Source: Algibacter sp045066735 (lineage in GTDB: Bacteria; Bacteroidota; Bacteroidia; Flavobacteriales; Flavobacteriaceae). Taken from it: a stretch of DNA of 64,000 nucleotides. This document shows, piece by piece, positions 1-8,563 of this stretch (positions are counted from its first letter, which is position 1; each line of letters starts with the position of its first letter). The notes beneath the pieces are model-generated. The model had not been told where the DNA came from and searched no databases. It worked only from the letters and a program-made list of their open reading frames with translations. Both the position numbers and the translations under genes were made by a program. Location of the stretch: the NCBI RefSeq assembly GCF_045066735.1, contig NZ_JBISHH010000007.1, forward strand, positions 124,001-188,000, in the 5' to 3' direction.

Positions 1-1091
1 CATGATAATAATGTTTTACTCGAAAGTTGTCTGTATGGATCTCCTAATGTTTCAGCTAAACCTCCACAACCGCAAACCCAAGAACAATACCATCTTTTTC
101 CGAAGAAATAAACCATTACAGGTACTACTACAATAGTTAAAACAACACCCCAAACTAAAATGAATAAACCAAATGCTCCACTAGCAAGAAGTTCTTCTAA
201 ATTCCATCTGAAGAAGAAATCGTAATCTAAAGGGAAGGCGTTTTTAAAATCGTACCAAGGTTTTTCAAAACGAACTAAAATTTCTGGAATTAAAAATGCA
301 AATACAATTTGAAAGAATAAAACAGATGTTGTTCTTAATATTTGATATTTGTTATGTCGGTATTTAATATACATTCTAACGGCCATTACCGACATTACTG
401 TACAGTATAGAAAGCCATATAAAAACCATTGACTTGCAGGATTTCCGCTTATAGATTTGCTAATAGGGTCTACTAAATATACCCAGTTTACAATATAATC
501 TGGAAAGAAATAAAGTAGAATGTAGAATGTAACTAAAAAGATAAAGGCAAACCAACCAATCCAACCACGGTTTGTGGCAGCATTCAGAAAAATACCATTG
601 TTTTTAATACCAGGTTTTCCTAGTAAAATAACATCAGGAACTATATACATAAGTGCACCAATAATAGCTAAGCCAAACGTTAGAAACCACATAAGGCCAG
701 TGCTATCTGGAGCAGGACCTTTTCCGGCAGATTTAGCTAAAGAAAAACTTAAACTATGCGGTTTTCCTGAGATTTTATATTGAAATTGTTTTCCTTTTTC
801 GTCCCAATTTTTTTCAGCATCATACTTCTTAATAAGATCATCGTAATGTTTGTTCGATGCGGCGTAGGCACCTATAACACCACTAGAAAATTGAAAAATA
901 TTTAAACCTTCAGAGGTTACAATGGCTTTTTGTAATTCGCTTGCTATTACTTCACTTTTATAATTTTTTTCTTTTAAAAACGTATCTAACTCAGCTTGTG
1001 TTAAACTGAAAGAACCTGTGAAAATGGTTCCTATAAATATGGCAAGTCCTAATAGAAAAAGTACTAAACCGGTTTGTTTTATTGCTTTCAT
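1..1091 (-). CDS. Membrane-bound 4Fe-4S protein (polyferredoxin-like), partial at 3' end
   Basis: The frame is open from an ATG at 1089-1091 to the left edge, so only about 363 N-terminal codons are present. The translation has an N-terminal membrane segment (about residues 5-24), a soluble loop of roughly 120 residues, then at least five more hydrophobic segments. Near the edge it reads WYCSWVCGCGGLAETLGD, which resembles the cysteine cluster of NapH/NosR/CcoG-type membrane ferredoxins (usual form CGWxCPxG), but with Gly where Pro is usual. The start lies 3 bp after the stop of the FAD oxidoreductase, so the two are probably co-transcribed and may form an electron-transfer pair (inference). 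The C-terminal ferredoxin cysteines, if any, lie outside the window. Confidence 0.7.
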   Translation of the reverse strand, partial: MKAIKQTGLVLFLLGLAIFIGTIFTGSFSLTQAELDTFLKEKNYKSEVIASELQKAIVTSEGLNIFQFSSGVIGAYAASNKHYDDLIKKYDAEKNWDEKGKQFQYKISGKPHSLSFSLAKSAGKGPAPDSTGLMWFLTFGLAIIGALMYIVPDVILLGKPGIKNNGIFLNAATNRGWIGWFAFIFLVTFYILLYFFPDYIVNWVYLVDPISKSISGNPASQWFLYGFLYCTVMSVMAVRMYIKYRHNKYQILRTTSVLFFQIVFAFLIPEILVRFEKPWYDFKNAFPLDYDFFFRWNLEELLASGAFGLFILVWGVVLTIVVVPVMVYFFGKRWYCSWVCGCGGLAETLGDPYRQLSSKTLLS

Positions 1092-1094
1092 ATC

Positions 1095-2438
1095 TTATGC
1101 TTTGCTAAAAATACGTTTCCAGCTTTTCTTTTTTAATTGAATGTTAGTATTGTTTTCTTGGTTGAATTTTGCAACGATTTCCTTTTCGTAAAGCTTGTAA
1201 AATTCAGGATCGAAATTAGCATCGGCTAAATGTTCTAAAACATAATCTACCGTGCGCTTTTCATTTAAAATCTTGTCGAAAAATTCGTGACGCATGCGGA
1301 TTCCGAAGTTATTAATGCCGATAAATTCTCGAGTGATTTTATCATAATTAATATGAATACATTTTTTACCATCCTCATGTTCCCAGTAAAAACGAGATTC
1401 ATGCTCTTTGGCTTGTGCCCAAACCCAACCATAAGTTTGGTATTCTATATCAATAAACTTGGCAGAGTTAAACCAATGTCCAGGTTTATATTGTGTTTTA
1501 TTATCGCAAATAGTTTGTGCTAAGGTTTCTCCCATCATACGGCCAGTATACCAAACTGCTTCAATAGGGCGACGTTGGTCAATACCCTCACGTTGCTCAG
1601 CACAATCACCTATGGCGTAAACACCTTCAACGTTAGTTTCTAGGTAACGATTCACTTTTACACCTCGACCAATTTCAATTCCAGAATCTCTTATAAAATC
1701 TATGTTTGGAGAAACACCAGCTGTTAAGCCAACCACGTTGCAAGGTAGTTCTTCTCCTGTTTCGTCTATAATAACCGATTTAACATTACCGTTCTCATCG
1801 GCAACTATTTCTTTTAAGTTGGTAGAAAGTCGCAAATCTATGCCGCTACTTAAAATTTCTCGGTTTATCATATTGCTCTCACCTTCAGGTAAAACACCAT
1901 TCCAAAAACTATTCTCTCGTACTAAGAAAGTTACAGGAATATGTCGTGAGTGTAGCATTTCGGCCATTTCAATACCAATTAATCCGCCTCCAACAATTAC
2001 GGCACGTTTGCACATCTTGTTATTGGGTGCATATTTTTCTAGATTTTCTAAATCTTGCTTATGGTACATGCCCATAACGCCATCTAAATCTTGACCAGGC
2101 CATCCAAATTTGTTAGGTTTACTTCCGGTAGCTATAATAAGCTTATCGTAGGTTAAAGATCCGCCGTCTTGAAAATGAAGCGTTTTGTTTTCAGTTTCAA
2201 CTGTTTTAACAAAACCCTTTTTTAATTCTATTCTATTCTTTTTCCAAAACCAATTTTCATAGGGTTGTGTATGTTCAAACGTCATATGCCCCATGTATAC
2301 GTACATAAGTGCTGTTCGAGAGAAAAAATATTCGGTTTCTGCCGATATAATAGTAATTTTTTTGTCAGAAAGTTTTCTAATGTGTCGCGCTGCGGTAACA
2401 CCCGAAATTCCATTCCCGATTATAACAATATGTTCCAT
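1095..2438 (-). CDS. FAD/NAD(P)-dependent oxidoreductase
   Basis: A 447-residue flavoprotein of the pyridine nucleotide-disulfide oxidoreductase fold, related to ferredoxin/rubredoxin reductases and the NirB N-terminal half. Visible motifs are the FAD dinucleotide-binding GNGISG (8-13), IIATGSKP (101-108), the NAD(P)-binding GGGLIG (150-155) and the second FAD motif GVYAIGD (272-278). No redox-active CxxC of the disulfide reductases is seen, so the electron acceptor is more likely a one-electron carrier. The C-terminal ~120 residues are a family-specific extension. It sits 3 bp upstream of the membrane Fe-S protein and diverges across about 200 bp from a DUF547 gene. The physiological partner is not known. 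Confidence 0.82.
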   Translation of the reverse strand: MEHIVIIGNGISGVTAARHIRKLSDKKITIISAETEYFFSRTALMYVYMGHMTFEHTQPYENWFWKKNRIELKKGFVKTVETENKTLHFQDGGSLTYDKLIIATGSKPNKFGWPGQDLDGVMGMYHKQDLENLEKYAPNNKMCKRAVIVGGGLIGIEMAEMLHSRHIPVTFLVRENSFWNGVLPEGESNMINREILSSGIDLRLSTNLKEIVADENGNVKSVIIDETGEELPCNVVGLTAGVSPNIDFIRDSGIEIGRGVKVNRYLETNVEGVYAIGDCAEQREGIDQRRPIEAVWYTGRMMGETLAQTICDNKTQYKPGHWFNSAKFIDIEYQTYGWVWAQAKEHESRFYWEHEDGKKCIHINYDKITREFIGINNFGIRMRHEFFDKILNEKRTVDYVLEHLADANFDPEFYKLYEKEIVAKFNQENNTNIQLKKKSWKRIFSKA

Positions 2439-2642
2439 AATTTTTAGAATTGTGATTCTTTAGGTCGTTTTAAAGATAAGAACTTAACTTAGGGTATTAA
2501 TTTAGAATGCATTTAAATAATGAAGCCATCTGTAAGGCAAAGCTTAATTATCAGACTTTTCATTAAACTTTTTTAAAGTGTAAGTTGGCTAACAAATTAA
2601 AAGAAAGAAGAACCTTTACTTTGTACCATTAAAATTTATAAA

Positions 2643-3359
2643 ATGAAAAAACATATTATTATAGTATTTACCATGGGCATATTATCGGTTGCTAGTTTTG
2701 CTCAAAACACTAACGATTTCTTTTCTAAAGCTGATGCTTTTTTTAATACCTATGTGGTTAATGGTAAAGTAGATTATTCTAAAATACATAGCGAACCTAA
2801 AACTTTAGATGAGGTTTTAAAGCTAGCCGAAGGCATTTCTGTATCAAAAACAGATGCAAATGTTTACCAAGCATTCTGGATAAACGCTTATAACTTATCG
2901 GTAATAAAAGGGATTATAGATGACTATCCGTTAAGCTCTCCTTTAGATAAAAAAGGATTTTTCGATAAAACAACATATGCTTTAGGTGGTAAAAACACAA
3001 CCCTAAATAATATAGAACATAAACTTTTACGTGAGGTTTTTAACGATGCAAGATTTCACTTTGTATTAGTATGTGGCGCTGTAGGTTGCCCTCCATTAAT
3101 AAGTAAAGCGTATTTGCCTAAAACAGTAGATAGCCAAATGACGAAGCAAACTAAAATTGCCCTTAACGGAAGTTTTTTAAAGGTAAATGCTAAAAAGAAA
3201 CGTGTTGAGGCCTCTCAAATTATGGAATGGTATAAAGATGATTTTACCATGAATGGGAAAAATGAAATTGACTTTATAAACCTTTACAGAACTGAGAAAA
3301 TAGCTGCCGATTTTAAGCTGAGTTACTTTCCTTATAACTGGAAAACTAACGCGCTGTAA
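2643..3359 (+). CDS. DUF547 family secreted protein
   Basis: A 238-residue protein with a signal peptide (about residues 1-20, ending ASFA). It carries the DUF547 signatures WINAYN (79-84), IEH (124-126) and HFVLVCGAVGCPPL (about 139-152). These conserved Cys/His residues look like a catalytic or metal site, but the family has no established reaction. It is probably periplasmic. The next gene follows after 20 bp, so they likely form an operon. A paralogue lies at 17235-18128 inside the ArsS operon and shares all these motifs. Confidence 0.8.
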   Translation: MKKHIIIVFTMGILSVASFAQNTNDFFSKADAFFNTYVVNGKVDYSKIHSEPKTLDEVLKLAEGISVSKTDANVYQAFWINAYNLSVIKGIIDDYPLSSPLDKKGFFDKTTYALGGKNTTLNNIEHKLLREVFNDARFHFVLVCGAVGCPPLISKAYLPKTVDSQMTKQTKIALNGSFLKVNAKKKRVEASQIMEWYKDDFTMNGKNEIDFINLYRTEKIAADFKLSYFPYNWKTNAL

Positions 3360-3379
3360 TACTAATTTTAAAACACATA

Positions 3380-4294
3380 ATGATGAAAAAAATACTAACA
3401 ACTTTATTATTAACTATATCTTTAGTAGGCTTTGCTCAAGAAGATACTACTGAAAATAAAAAAAGTAATATTCAAACCTATACACCATCAAAACTATTAA
3501 GTAGTGGCCAATGGGATATTAAATGGTTTAATAATTTATATACGGAAACCAAAGATTTATTTGGAGAAAATGGGGCAAAACAAGATAAGGATAGAGAAAC
3601 CTTTTTCACGTCTACATTAGATGTTTTTACAGGAGTTTCAGCTAATAGTAAATTAAATATTGGTTTGTTATTAGAGTTTCGTTCCAATGTTATTGGAGGT
3701 AGAGACGCTTTAGATGTTTTTAAATTTGATGGAGAAACAAATTCCGCACGTTCTGGTTTAACCTCTTTTGCTCCGGCCGTAAAATTTAATCCTATTAAAG
3801 GTGTGGGGAATTTTACAATTCAAACGGCTTTTCATATCCCTTTAATAGATAATGAGAAAGAAAACGGCGTGTTTTTAGATCAAAAAGGGTTTATATTTCA
3901 GAACCGTTTTTTCTATGATTACAGTTTTTCTGGAGGAAAATGGCAGTTATTCTCGGAACTTAACACAGAGTATAACTTTGGTAAAAAATTAGAAAGAGAT
4001 ATCACAGGAAATCAAATAGGAGGTAGTTTTGCAAACAATAGCCTGCGCTTAACTCCGGGTGTATTTTTAAGTTATTTCCCAAGTTCTAAGTTTACTGTAT
4101 TAGGGTTGATACAACACTCACAATTAATTGATGCTGGAAATGATTTCTCTCAGGATTTTACAGCACTTGGTGGTGGTTTAAAATATCAATTAACAGATGT
4201 TCTCAATGTAGAAACCCTTTATACAGGCTTTGTGAGAGGTAATGATACCGGGTTGGGGCAATCTTTTAACATAGGTTTAAGAGCCTTGTTTTAA
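3380..4294 (+). CDS. Predicted outer-membrane beta-barrel protein
   Basis: A 304-residue protein with a signal peptide ending LVGFAQ (about residue 20). After a short polar linker, the rest alternates hydrophobic and polar residues with many aromatics and glycines, and the C-terminus is FNIGLRALF, a terminal phenylalanine typical of outer-membrane barrels. I recognise no enzyme motif. Two methionines stand at the start (MMKK); either could be used. It lies 20 bp after the DUF547 gene and 37 bp before the GH113-like gene, so it probably belongs to one envelope operon. Function unknown. Confidence 0.65.
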   Translation: MMKKILTTLLLTISLVGFAQEDTTENKKSNIQTYTPSKLLSSGQWDIKWFNNLYTETKDLFGENGAKQDKDRETFFTSTLDVFTGVSANSKLNIGLLLEFRSNVIGGRDALDVFKFDGETNSARSGLTSFAPAVKFNPIKGVGNFTIQTAFHIPLIDNEKENGVFLDQKGFIFQNRFFYDYSFSGGKWQLFSELNTEYNFGKKLERDITGNQIGGSFANNSLRLTPGVFLSYFPSSKFTVLGLIQHSQLIDAGNDFSQDFTALGGGLKYQLTDVLNVETLYTGFVRGNDTGLGQSFNIGLRALF

Positions 4295-4331
4295 TGTTTA
4301 GTAGTAAATTAGGAGCTAAAAAACTTTTTTA

Positions 4332-5339
4332 ATGAAAAGAAATATACTTCTGCTTTTACTTACGCTGTTTATTTTACAGAGTTGTAATGCTCAACCAAAA
4401 AAAATAAATGGTGTTAGTTTTGTTGCCTCTCGAGAAGCTATATCTGAAAAAAATGTAATACCAGTTGTTAATGTAAATGCCAATTTTGCGGCAGTTATGC
4501 CCTTTGGTTTTATTAGAGATATTGCGCATCCCGAAATTGCTTTTAATACACAAAGACAGTGGTTAGGCGAAACTAAAAATGGCGCACAGCAATATGCCGT
4601 AGAACTTAAAAAACACGATATAAAAATAATGATTAAACCCCAAATTTGGGTAAGTCGTGGTGTTTATACAGGGCACATAGAAATGGATACGGAAGCGAAT
4701 TGGAAGGTTTTTGAAAATTCGTATTCTAAATTTATTTTAGAATACGCCAAGTTAGCCGAAGAGATTAATGCCGATATATTTTGTATCGGAACAGAATTAG
4801 AAAAGTTTATTACCAACCGACCAAAATACTGGAGTAGTTTAATTGTAGAAATTAAAAAAATCTATAAAGGTAAACTCACTTACGCTGCTAATTGGGATGA
4901 GTTTAAACGAACGTCTTTTTGGGAGCAAATGGATTACATAGGTATAGATGCTTATTTTCCAGTTAGTGAAACCAAAACACCAACAGTTGCCGAATGCATG
5001 GCTAACTGGGAAACACATAAAGCGGTTATTAAAAGCACATCGGAATCTTATAAAAAGCAGATACTATTTACCGAGTTTGGTTATAGAAGTGTCGATTTTA
5101 CTGGTAAAGAACCTTGGCGTAGTGATCGAGCAATGAACTCTGTAAACTTAGAAGCTCAAACCAACACTTCCGAAGCATTGTTTAAAACCTTTTGGAAAGA
5201 AGATTGGTTTGCAGGCGGATTTATTTGGAAATGGTTCCATAACCATGAAAGTGCGGGTGGAGAAAATAACTCCAGGTTTACACCACAAAACAAACCTGTA
5301 GAACAGATAATAAAATCGCATTATGAGGCATATAGGTAA
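4332..5339 (+). CDS. GH113-like glycoside hydrolase lipoprotein
   Basis: A 335-residue protein with a lipoprotein signal and lipobox LQSC (Cys18). The rest fits a TIM-barrel hydrolase of the GH113 (beta-mannanase-like) type. CIGTELE places a candidate acid/base Glu155 after strand 4, LFTEFGYRS places a candidate nucleophile Glu248 after strand 7, and YIGIDAYFP (202-210) and GFIWKWFHN are typical barrel segments. The substrate cannot be read from sequence; beta-mannan is the family precedent. It overlaps the next lipoprotein gene by 17 bp. It is not accompanied by SusC/SusD, so it is not part of a standard polysaccharide utilisation locus. Confidence 0.75.
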   Translation: MKRNILLLLLTLFILQSCNAQPKKINGVSFVASREAISEKNVIPVVNVNANFAAVMPFGFIRDIAHPEIAFNTQRQWLGETKNGAQQYAVELKKHDIKIMIKPQIWVSRGVYTGHIEMDTEANWKVFENSYSKFILEYAKLAEEINADIFCIGTELEKFITNRPKYWSSLIVEIKKIYKGKLTYAANWDEFKRTSFWEQMDYIGIDAYFPVSETKTPTVAECMANWETHKAVIKSTSESYKKQILFTEFGYRSVDFTGKEPWRSDRAMNSVNLEAQTNTSEALFKTFWKEDWFAGGFIWKWFHNHESAGGENNSRFTPQNKPVEQIIKSHYEAYR

Positions 5340-6072
5340 GTTAAAGTATGTAATTATATGCTTAATTGTTAACGCTTGTACAAGCGATGATAATGCAGAA
5401 TTAGTTTTAATTAATGATACCATTTTATCCCAGTTTTTAAGTGCGGTAGTTCACGAAGAAGATGCTGTAATAGCCTGTGCCGCTAGCAGTGAAAAGAACA
5501 CTAATCTTGTTAATGTTTATTTTTATCCAGAAGAAGGTGCGAGTCAATTTAAATTATATGAAACCAATGAGTCTGAAATAGAAGGAAAAGATTTTTCAAG
5601 ATATAATTTTATTAATTTAGAAACTAAACCTCTTTTTAATGGTGCTTTACGTTTTTTCGAAACTACATCTAATGCCGCTTGGTTTACGGTGGTTTATCAA
5701 GTAGAAGATGTTGTTAAAGTAGCCACCCCAATTCGAAATAAAAAAAGCAATCAACCATCTCAATGGGTTAATGAGGTTAATATTAATCAGCAAGAAACCG
5801 GAATGCCTTTATTTTCATGGGATATTCTTTCCGAAGAAAACAATGCTATTTTCTTTGAAGTTTTAACTACAGAGAGTTCTGATTTAATCTCAGGAACTTA
5901 TACCTATAACAATCAATTTCAATATTATAAACTAGATAATGTGGTGCTAAATATTACTCCAAATACACCGCCAAATTTAATATCGGGAAATAATTATATA
6001 TTTACAGTAATGGACGTGAGCATCGATAATTGGGTAAACCAAGTGATCATGACGCCATTTACTGTGGAATAA
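5323..6072 (+). CDS. Hypothetical lipoprotein
   Basis: A 249-residue protein I do not recognise. Its N-terminus is a short hydrophobic segment followed by a lipobox-like VNAC (Cys19) and an acidic SDD, so an outer-membrane lipoprotein is likely. The body is polar with beta-rich character and no catalytic motif I can name. The chosen ATG lies inside the end of the GH113-like gene (17-bp overlap), and the stop shares a base with the next start (TAATG). This tight coupling suggests translational linkage and a shared function with the hydrolase and the Omp85 protein. Confidence 0.7.
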   Translation: MRHIGKLKYVIICLIVNACTSDDNAELVLINDTILSQFLSAVVHEEDAVIACAASSEKNTNLVNVYFYPEEGASQFKLYETNESEIEGKDFSRYNFINLETKPLFNGALRFFETTSNAAWFTVVYQVEDVVKVATPIRNKKSNQPSQWVNEVNINQQETGMPLFSWDILSEENNAIFFEVLTTESSDLISGTYTYNNQFQYYKLDNVVLNITPNTPPNLISGNNYIFTVMDVSIDNWVNQVIMTPFTVE

Positions 6073-7331
6073 TGAAAAAAACAATTCTTTTTATTTTATT
6101 AATAACCTTTGCTCATGGTATGGCGCAAAACCATATGGTTGCCGATTTAAAAATTCAAGGGAATAATAAATTAAAAACGAGTTTTATTAAACGTTTAGCA
6201 TCAATAAAAGGCGGTAGCGCTTTAGATTCTACTATTATTGAACAAGATATTAAGCGGTTAAAAAGGTTACCATCTGTTGCACATGCTTATTACCAAGTTT
6301 TTTTGGCGGAAGATGGCAATTATAATGTGTTTTATGGTATTGAAGAAAATTTTACACTCATTCCTTCTCTTAATATTTATACCACTAATAACGATGAGTT
6401 TGCTTACCGTTTAGGTTTGGCTGAGTTCAATGCCTTTGGCAGAAATATTGCTATTGGAGGCTTTTATCAAAAAGATGTTTTTAAAAGTTACGCTTTAAAT
6501 TTTAGAGCGCCTTATTTGTTTTCCAAACGGCTAGGTTTGGCTTTTAATTTACAAAGTTTAACCACATTGGAGCCTGTGTTTTTCAATAATACATCGGCTA
6601 ATTATAGCTATAATAATAAGTCTGTAGAGGTTTCTGGGCTTTATGAATTCAATTTTAGTAATAAACTGGAAATTGGGTTTAATCGTTTTGAAGAAGATTA
6701 CCAATATCAAAATGGAGAAACTAGTGAAAATGTTCCGCTAGAACTCAATATTCCAAAATGGCTTATAAAGGGAATTTACGATTATAACACCTTAGACTAT
6801 TATTACCAGTACATTTCTGGATTCCGAAGTCAGTTTAATTTTCAGTTTGTAACGTCTAATCAAAATGGTGTGGAGGATTTTTATATTGGCTGGAACGATT
6901 TTTTTGTTTTCAAACGCGTTGGCCAGAAAGGGAATTGGGCAAACAGAATACGTTTAGGTCTAGCATCTAATAACGATACACCTTTTGCGCCTTTTTCTGT
7001 AGATAATAACGTAAATATTCGTGGTGTAGGGAATACTATAGATAGAGGTACGGGTGTCATTGTTGTAAATACAGAATACCGCCATACGCTTTTTGAGAAA
7101 AAATGGTTTGTTTTACAAGGTAATGCCTTTATAGATGCAGGTTCTTGGAGAAACCCGGGAGGCGAGCTTTCTGATTTTAGTAAAAGCAAAAACATGAAGT
7201 TGTACCCAGGAATTGGTTTGCGTTTTTTTCATAAAAAAATATATAATGCAGTTTTTAGAATAGATTATGGTTATGGAGTTTCTAAAGATGCCACACAAGG
7301 TTTGGTATTTGGTATCGGTCAGTATTTTTAG
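6072..7331 (+). CDS. Omp85/BamA-family outer-membrane protein with one POTRA-like domain
   Basis: A 419-residue protein with a signal peptide (first 19 residues, ending GMAQ), a single POTRA-like domain (about residues 22-90, starting KIQGNNKLKT) and a beta-barrel. The segment NIRGVGN matches the Omp85 loop-6 (V/I)RGxG signature, and the protein ends in FGIGQYF with the barrel-type terminal Phe. It is much shorter than BamA, which has five POTRA domains. I chose the ATG at 6072 because it overlaps the upstream stop (TAATG) and begins a clean signal peptide; an in-frame ATG at 6030 would add 14 residues lying inside the previous gene. It may insert or export the lipoproteins encoded just upstream (inference). 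Confidence 0.8.
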   Translation: MKKTILFILLITFAHGMAQNHMVADLKIQGNNKLKTSFIKRLASIKGGSALDSTIIEQDIKRLKRLPSVAHAYYQVFLAEDGNYNVFYGIEENFTLIPSLNIYTTNNDEFAYRLGLAEFNAFGRNIAIGGFYQKDVFKSYALNFRAPYLFSKRLGLAFNLQSLTTLEPVFFNNTSANYSYNNKSVEVSGLYEFNFSNKLEIGFNRFEEDYQYQNGETSENVPLELNIPKWLIKGIYDYNTLDYYYQYISGFRSQFNFQFVTSNQNGVEDFYIGWNDFFVFKRVGQKGNWANRIRLGLASNNDTPFAPFSVDNNVNIRGVGNTIDRGTGVIVVNTEYRHTLFEKKWFVLQGNAFIDAGSWRNPGGELSDFSKSKNMKLYPGIGLRFFHKKIYNAVFRIDYGYGVSKDATQGLVFGIGQYF

Positions 7332-7551
7332 TTGTGCAGACTGGTTAGTCGTTTTTTGAAGCGTTATCAAAATTTTGCCTCACCAAAAAATGAAATATTA
7401 ATAATATAAAAATAGTCCTGCTTATATAAATACACGCGAATGTCTCATGCTAATGATCTTTGCTTGTGTATGAAACAAAATCACAAAAACTTTATTTTAA
7501 ATTGTGTTGTGTACGTGTAATCTTTACAAGTAATTAGCATAAAAAATTAAA

Positions 7552-8508
7552 ATGAAATATTTTATACTAACAATTACGCTTTTTAATTTGTTTTCTTGTG
7601 GGTATAAAAGTCCTGAAGAAGATAAATATCCCGAACTTCCAATATTTCCGCAGCATACAAATAAAGAAGTTGTAATAACAGATTTTCCTGTTTCGACTCA
7701 TGGAATTTATTATAATAAAGACTACATTTTTACTAACAATGCAGACAATAATTTATTGATTTTGGATAGGAAGTTTAATCAAATAAAACAAACCAATGTT
7801 AGTGTGCGATTAGATTATGATATCACTCAATCAGGTGAGGTTTATACAGTCGATAAAGAAGATGATGTCATTATTAAGCTAAACCATGTTTATAAAATGT
7901 CTCCACGTAATAATTTTAAAAAAGAGCGTGTTGAAATATTGCGAGTTTTATCAAAAGATTTTTATGAAATTAGAGATTCTATTAATAGGAAATCTAAGTC
8001 TTTGAATGAAAAAGAACCTCGTTCAGAATATTTAGATAGTTTAATCAATATAGCGGCTAATACCGAAATAGAAAAAACTAAGTTTAAATTGAATGCGCTC
8101 AAGAATGGTTTAATTTCTTTTTTCCCGTTAACAAACTACTTGAGTATTTTAAAGTATGATAATAAAGAAGTGGCTTTGTATTCGGATTATCACCATCTCG
8201 ATGAATTCAAAGATATTGATGAAAAAAAGCGAACTAATACTTTAATGCCAATTTGGAAATTAGAACAAGAACCACATTCTTTTGGTAAAGTTGTTTTGGG
8301 CAATTCTTGGTCGGGAAATCATTATGTTGGAGGGTATAATAACTATGGGTATAATTATATAGAGTTAAAAATAAAAAATACCAAAACAAAATTTAAAGCT
8401 CATAACGTTAATAATGGAGCTGGTGTAAATATTCTATATAAAAGCAGTGATACAATTGTTTTAAAAGATAATAGTGGTAAATTGTACTATGCCACTTTGA
8501 GAAAGTAG
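7552..8508 (+). CDS. Hypothetical lipoprotein
   Basis: A 318-residue protein with a short hydrophobic N-terminus and lipobox-like LFSC (Cys16), so a lipoprotein. Most of the protein suggests irregular beta-propeller-like repeats (ITDFPVSTHGIYYNKDY, IFTNNADNNLLILDR and similar hydrophobic strands with Asp/Asn turns). A charged helical stretch lies around residues 120-180. I recognise no family. It stands apart from its neighbours, with about 220 bp upstream that hold no gene I can see and 55 bp downstream before the YHYH gene. Confidence 0.65.
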   Translation: MKYFILTITLFNLFSCGYKSPEEDKYPELPIFPQHTNKEVVITDFPVSTHGIYYNKDYIFTNNADNNLLILDRKFNQIKQTNVSVRLDYDITQSGEVYTVDKEDDVIIKLNHVYKMSPRNNFKKERVEILRVLSKDFYEIRDSINRKSKSLNEKEPRSEYLDSLINIAANTEIEKTKFKLNALKNGLISFFPLTNYLSILKYDNKEVALYSDYHHLDEFKDIDEKKRTNTLMPIWKLEQEPHSFGKVVLGNSWSGNHYVGGYNNYGYNYIELKIKNTKTKFKAHNVNNGAGVNILYKSSDTIVLKDNSGKLYYATLRK

Positions 8509-8563
8509 CTTTAATGAAAATGAAAATTTAAGTTTAACGCAAAATTTAAACATATATAGATAA

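Noticed and set aside
574..783. 69-residue plus-strand frame near the left edge
   Set aside because: It lies wholly antisense to the membrane Fe-S gene, whose frame is open from 1091 to the edge and has clear membrane segments.
6030..6071. Earlier start for the Omp85 gene
   Set aside because: It would add 14 polar residues in front of a clean signal peptide and overlap the upstream gene by 43 bp.
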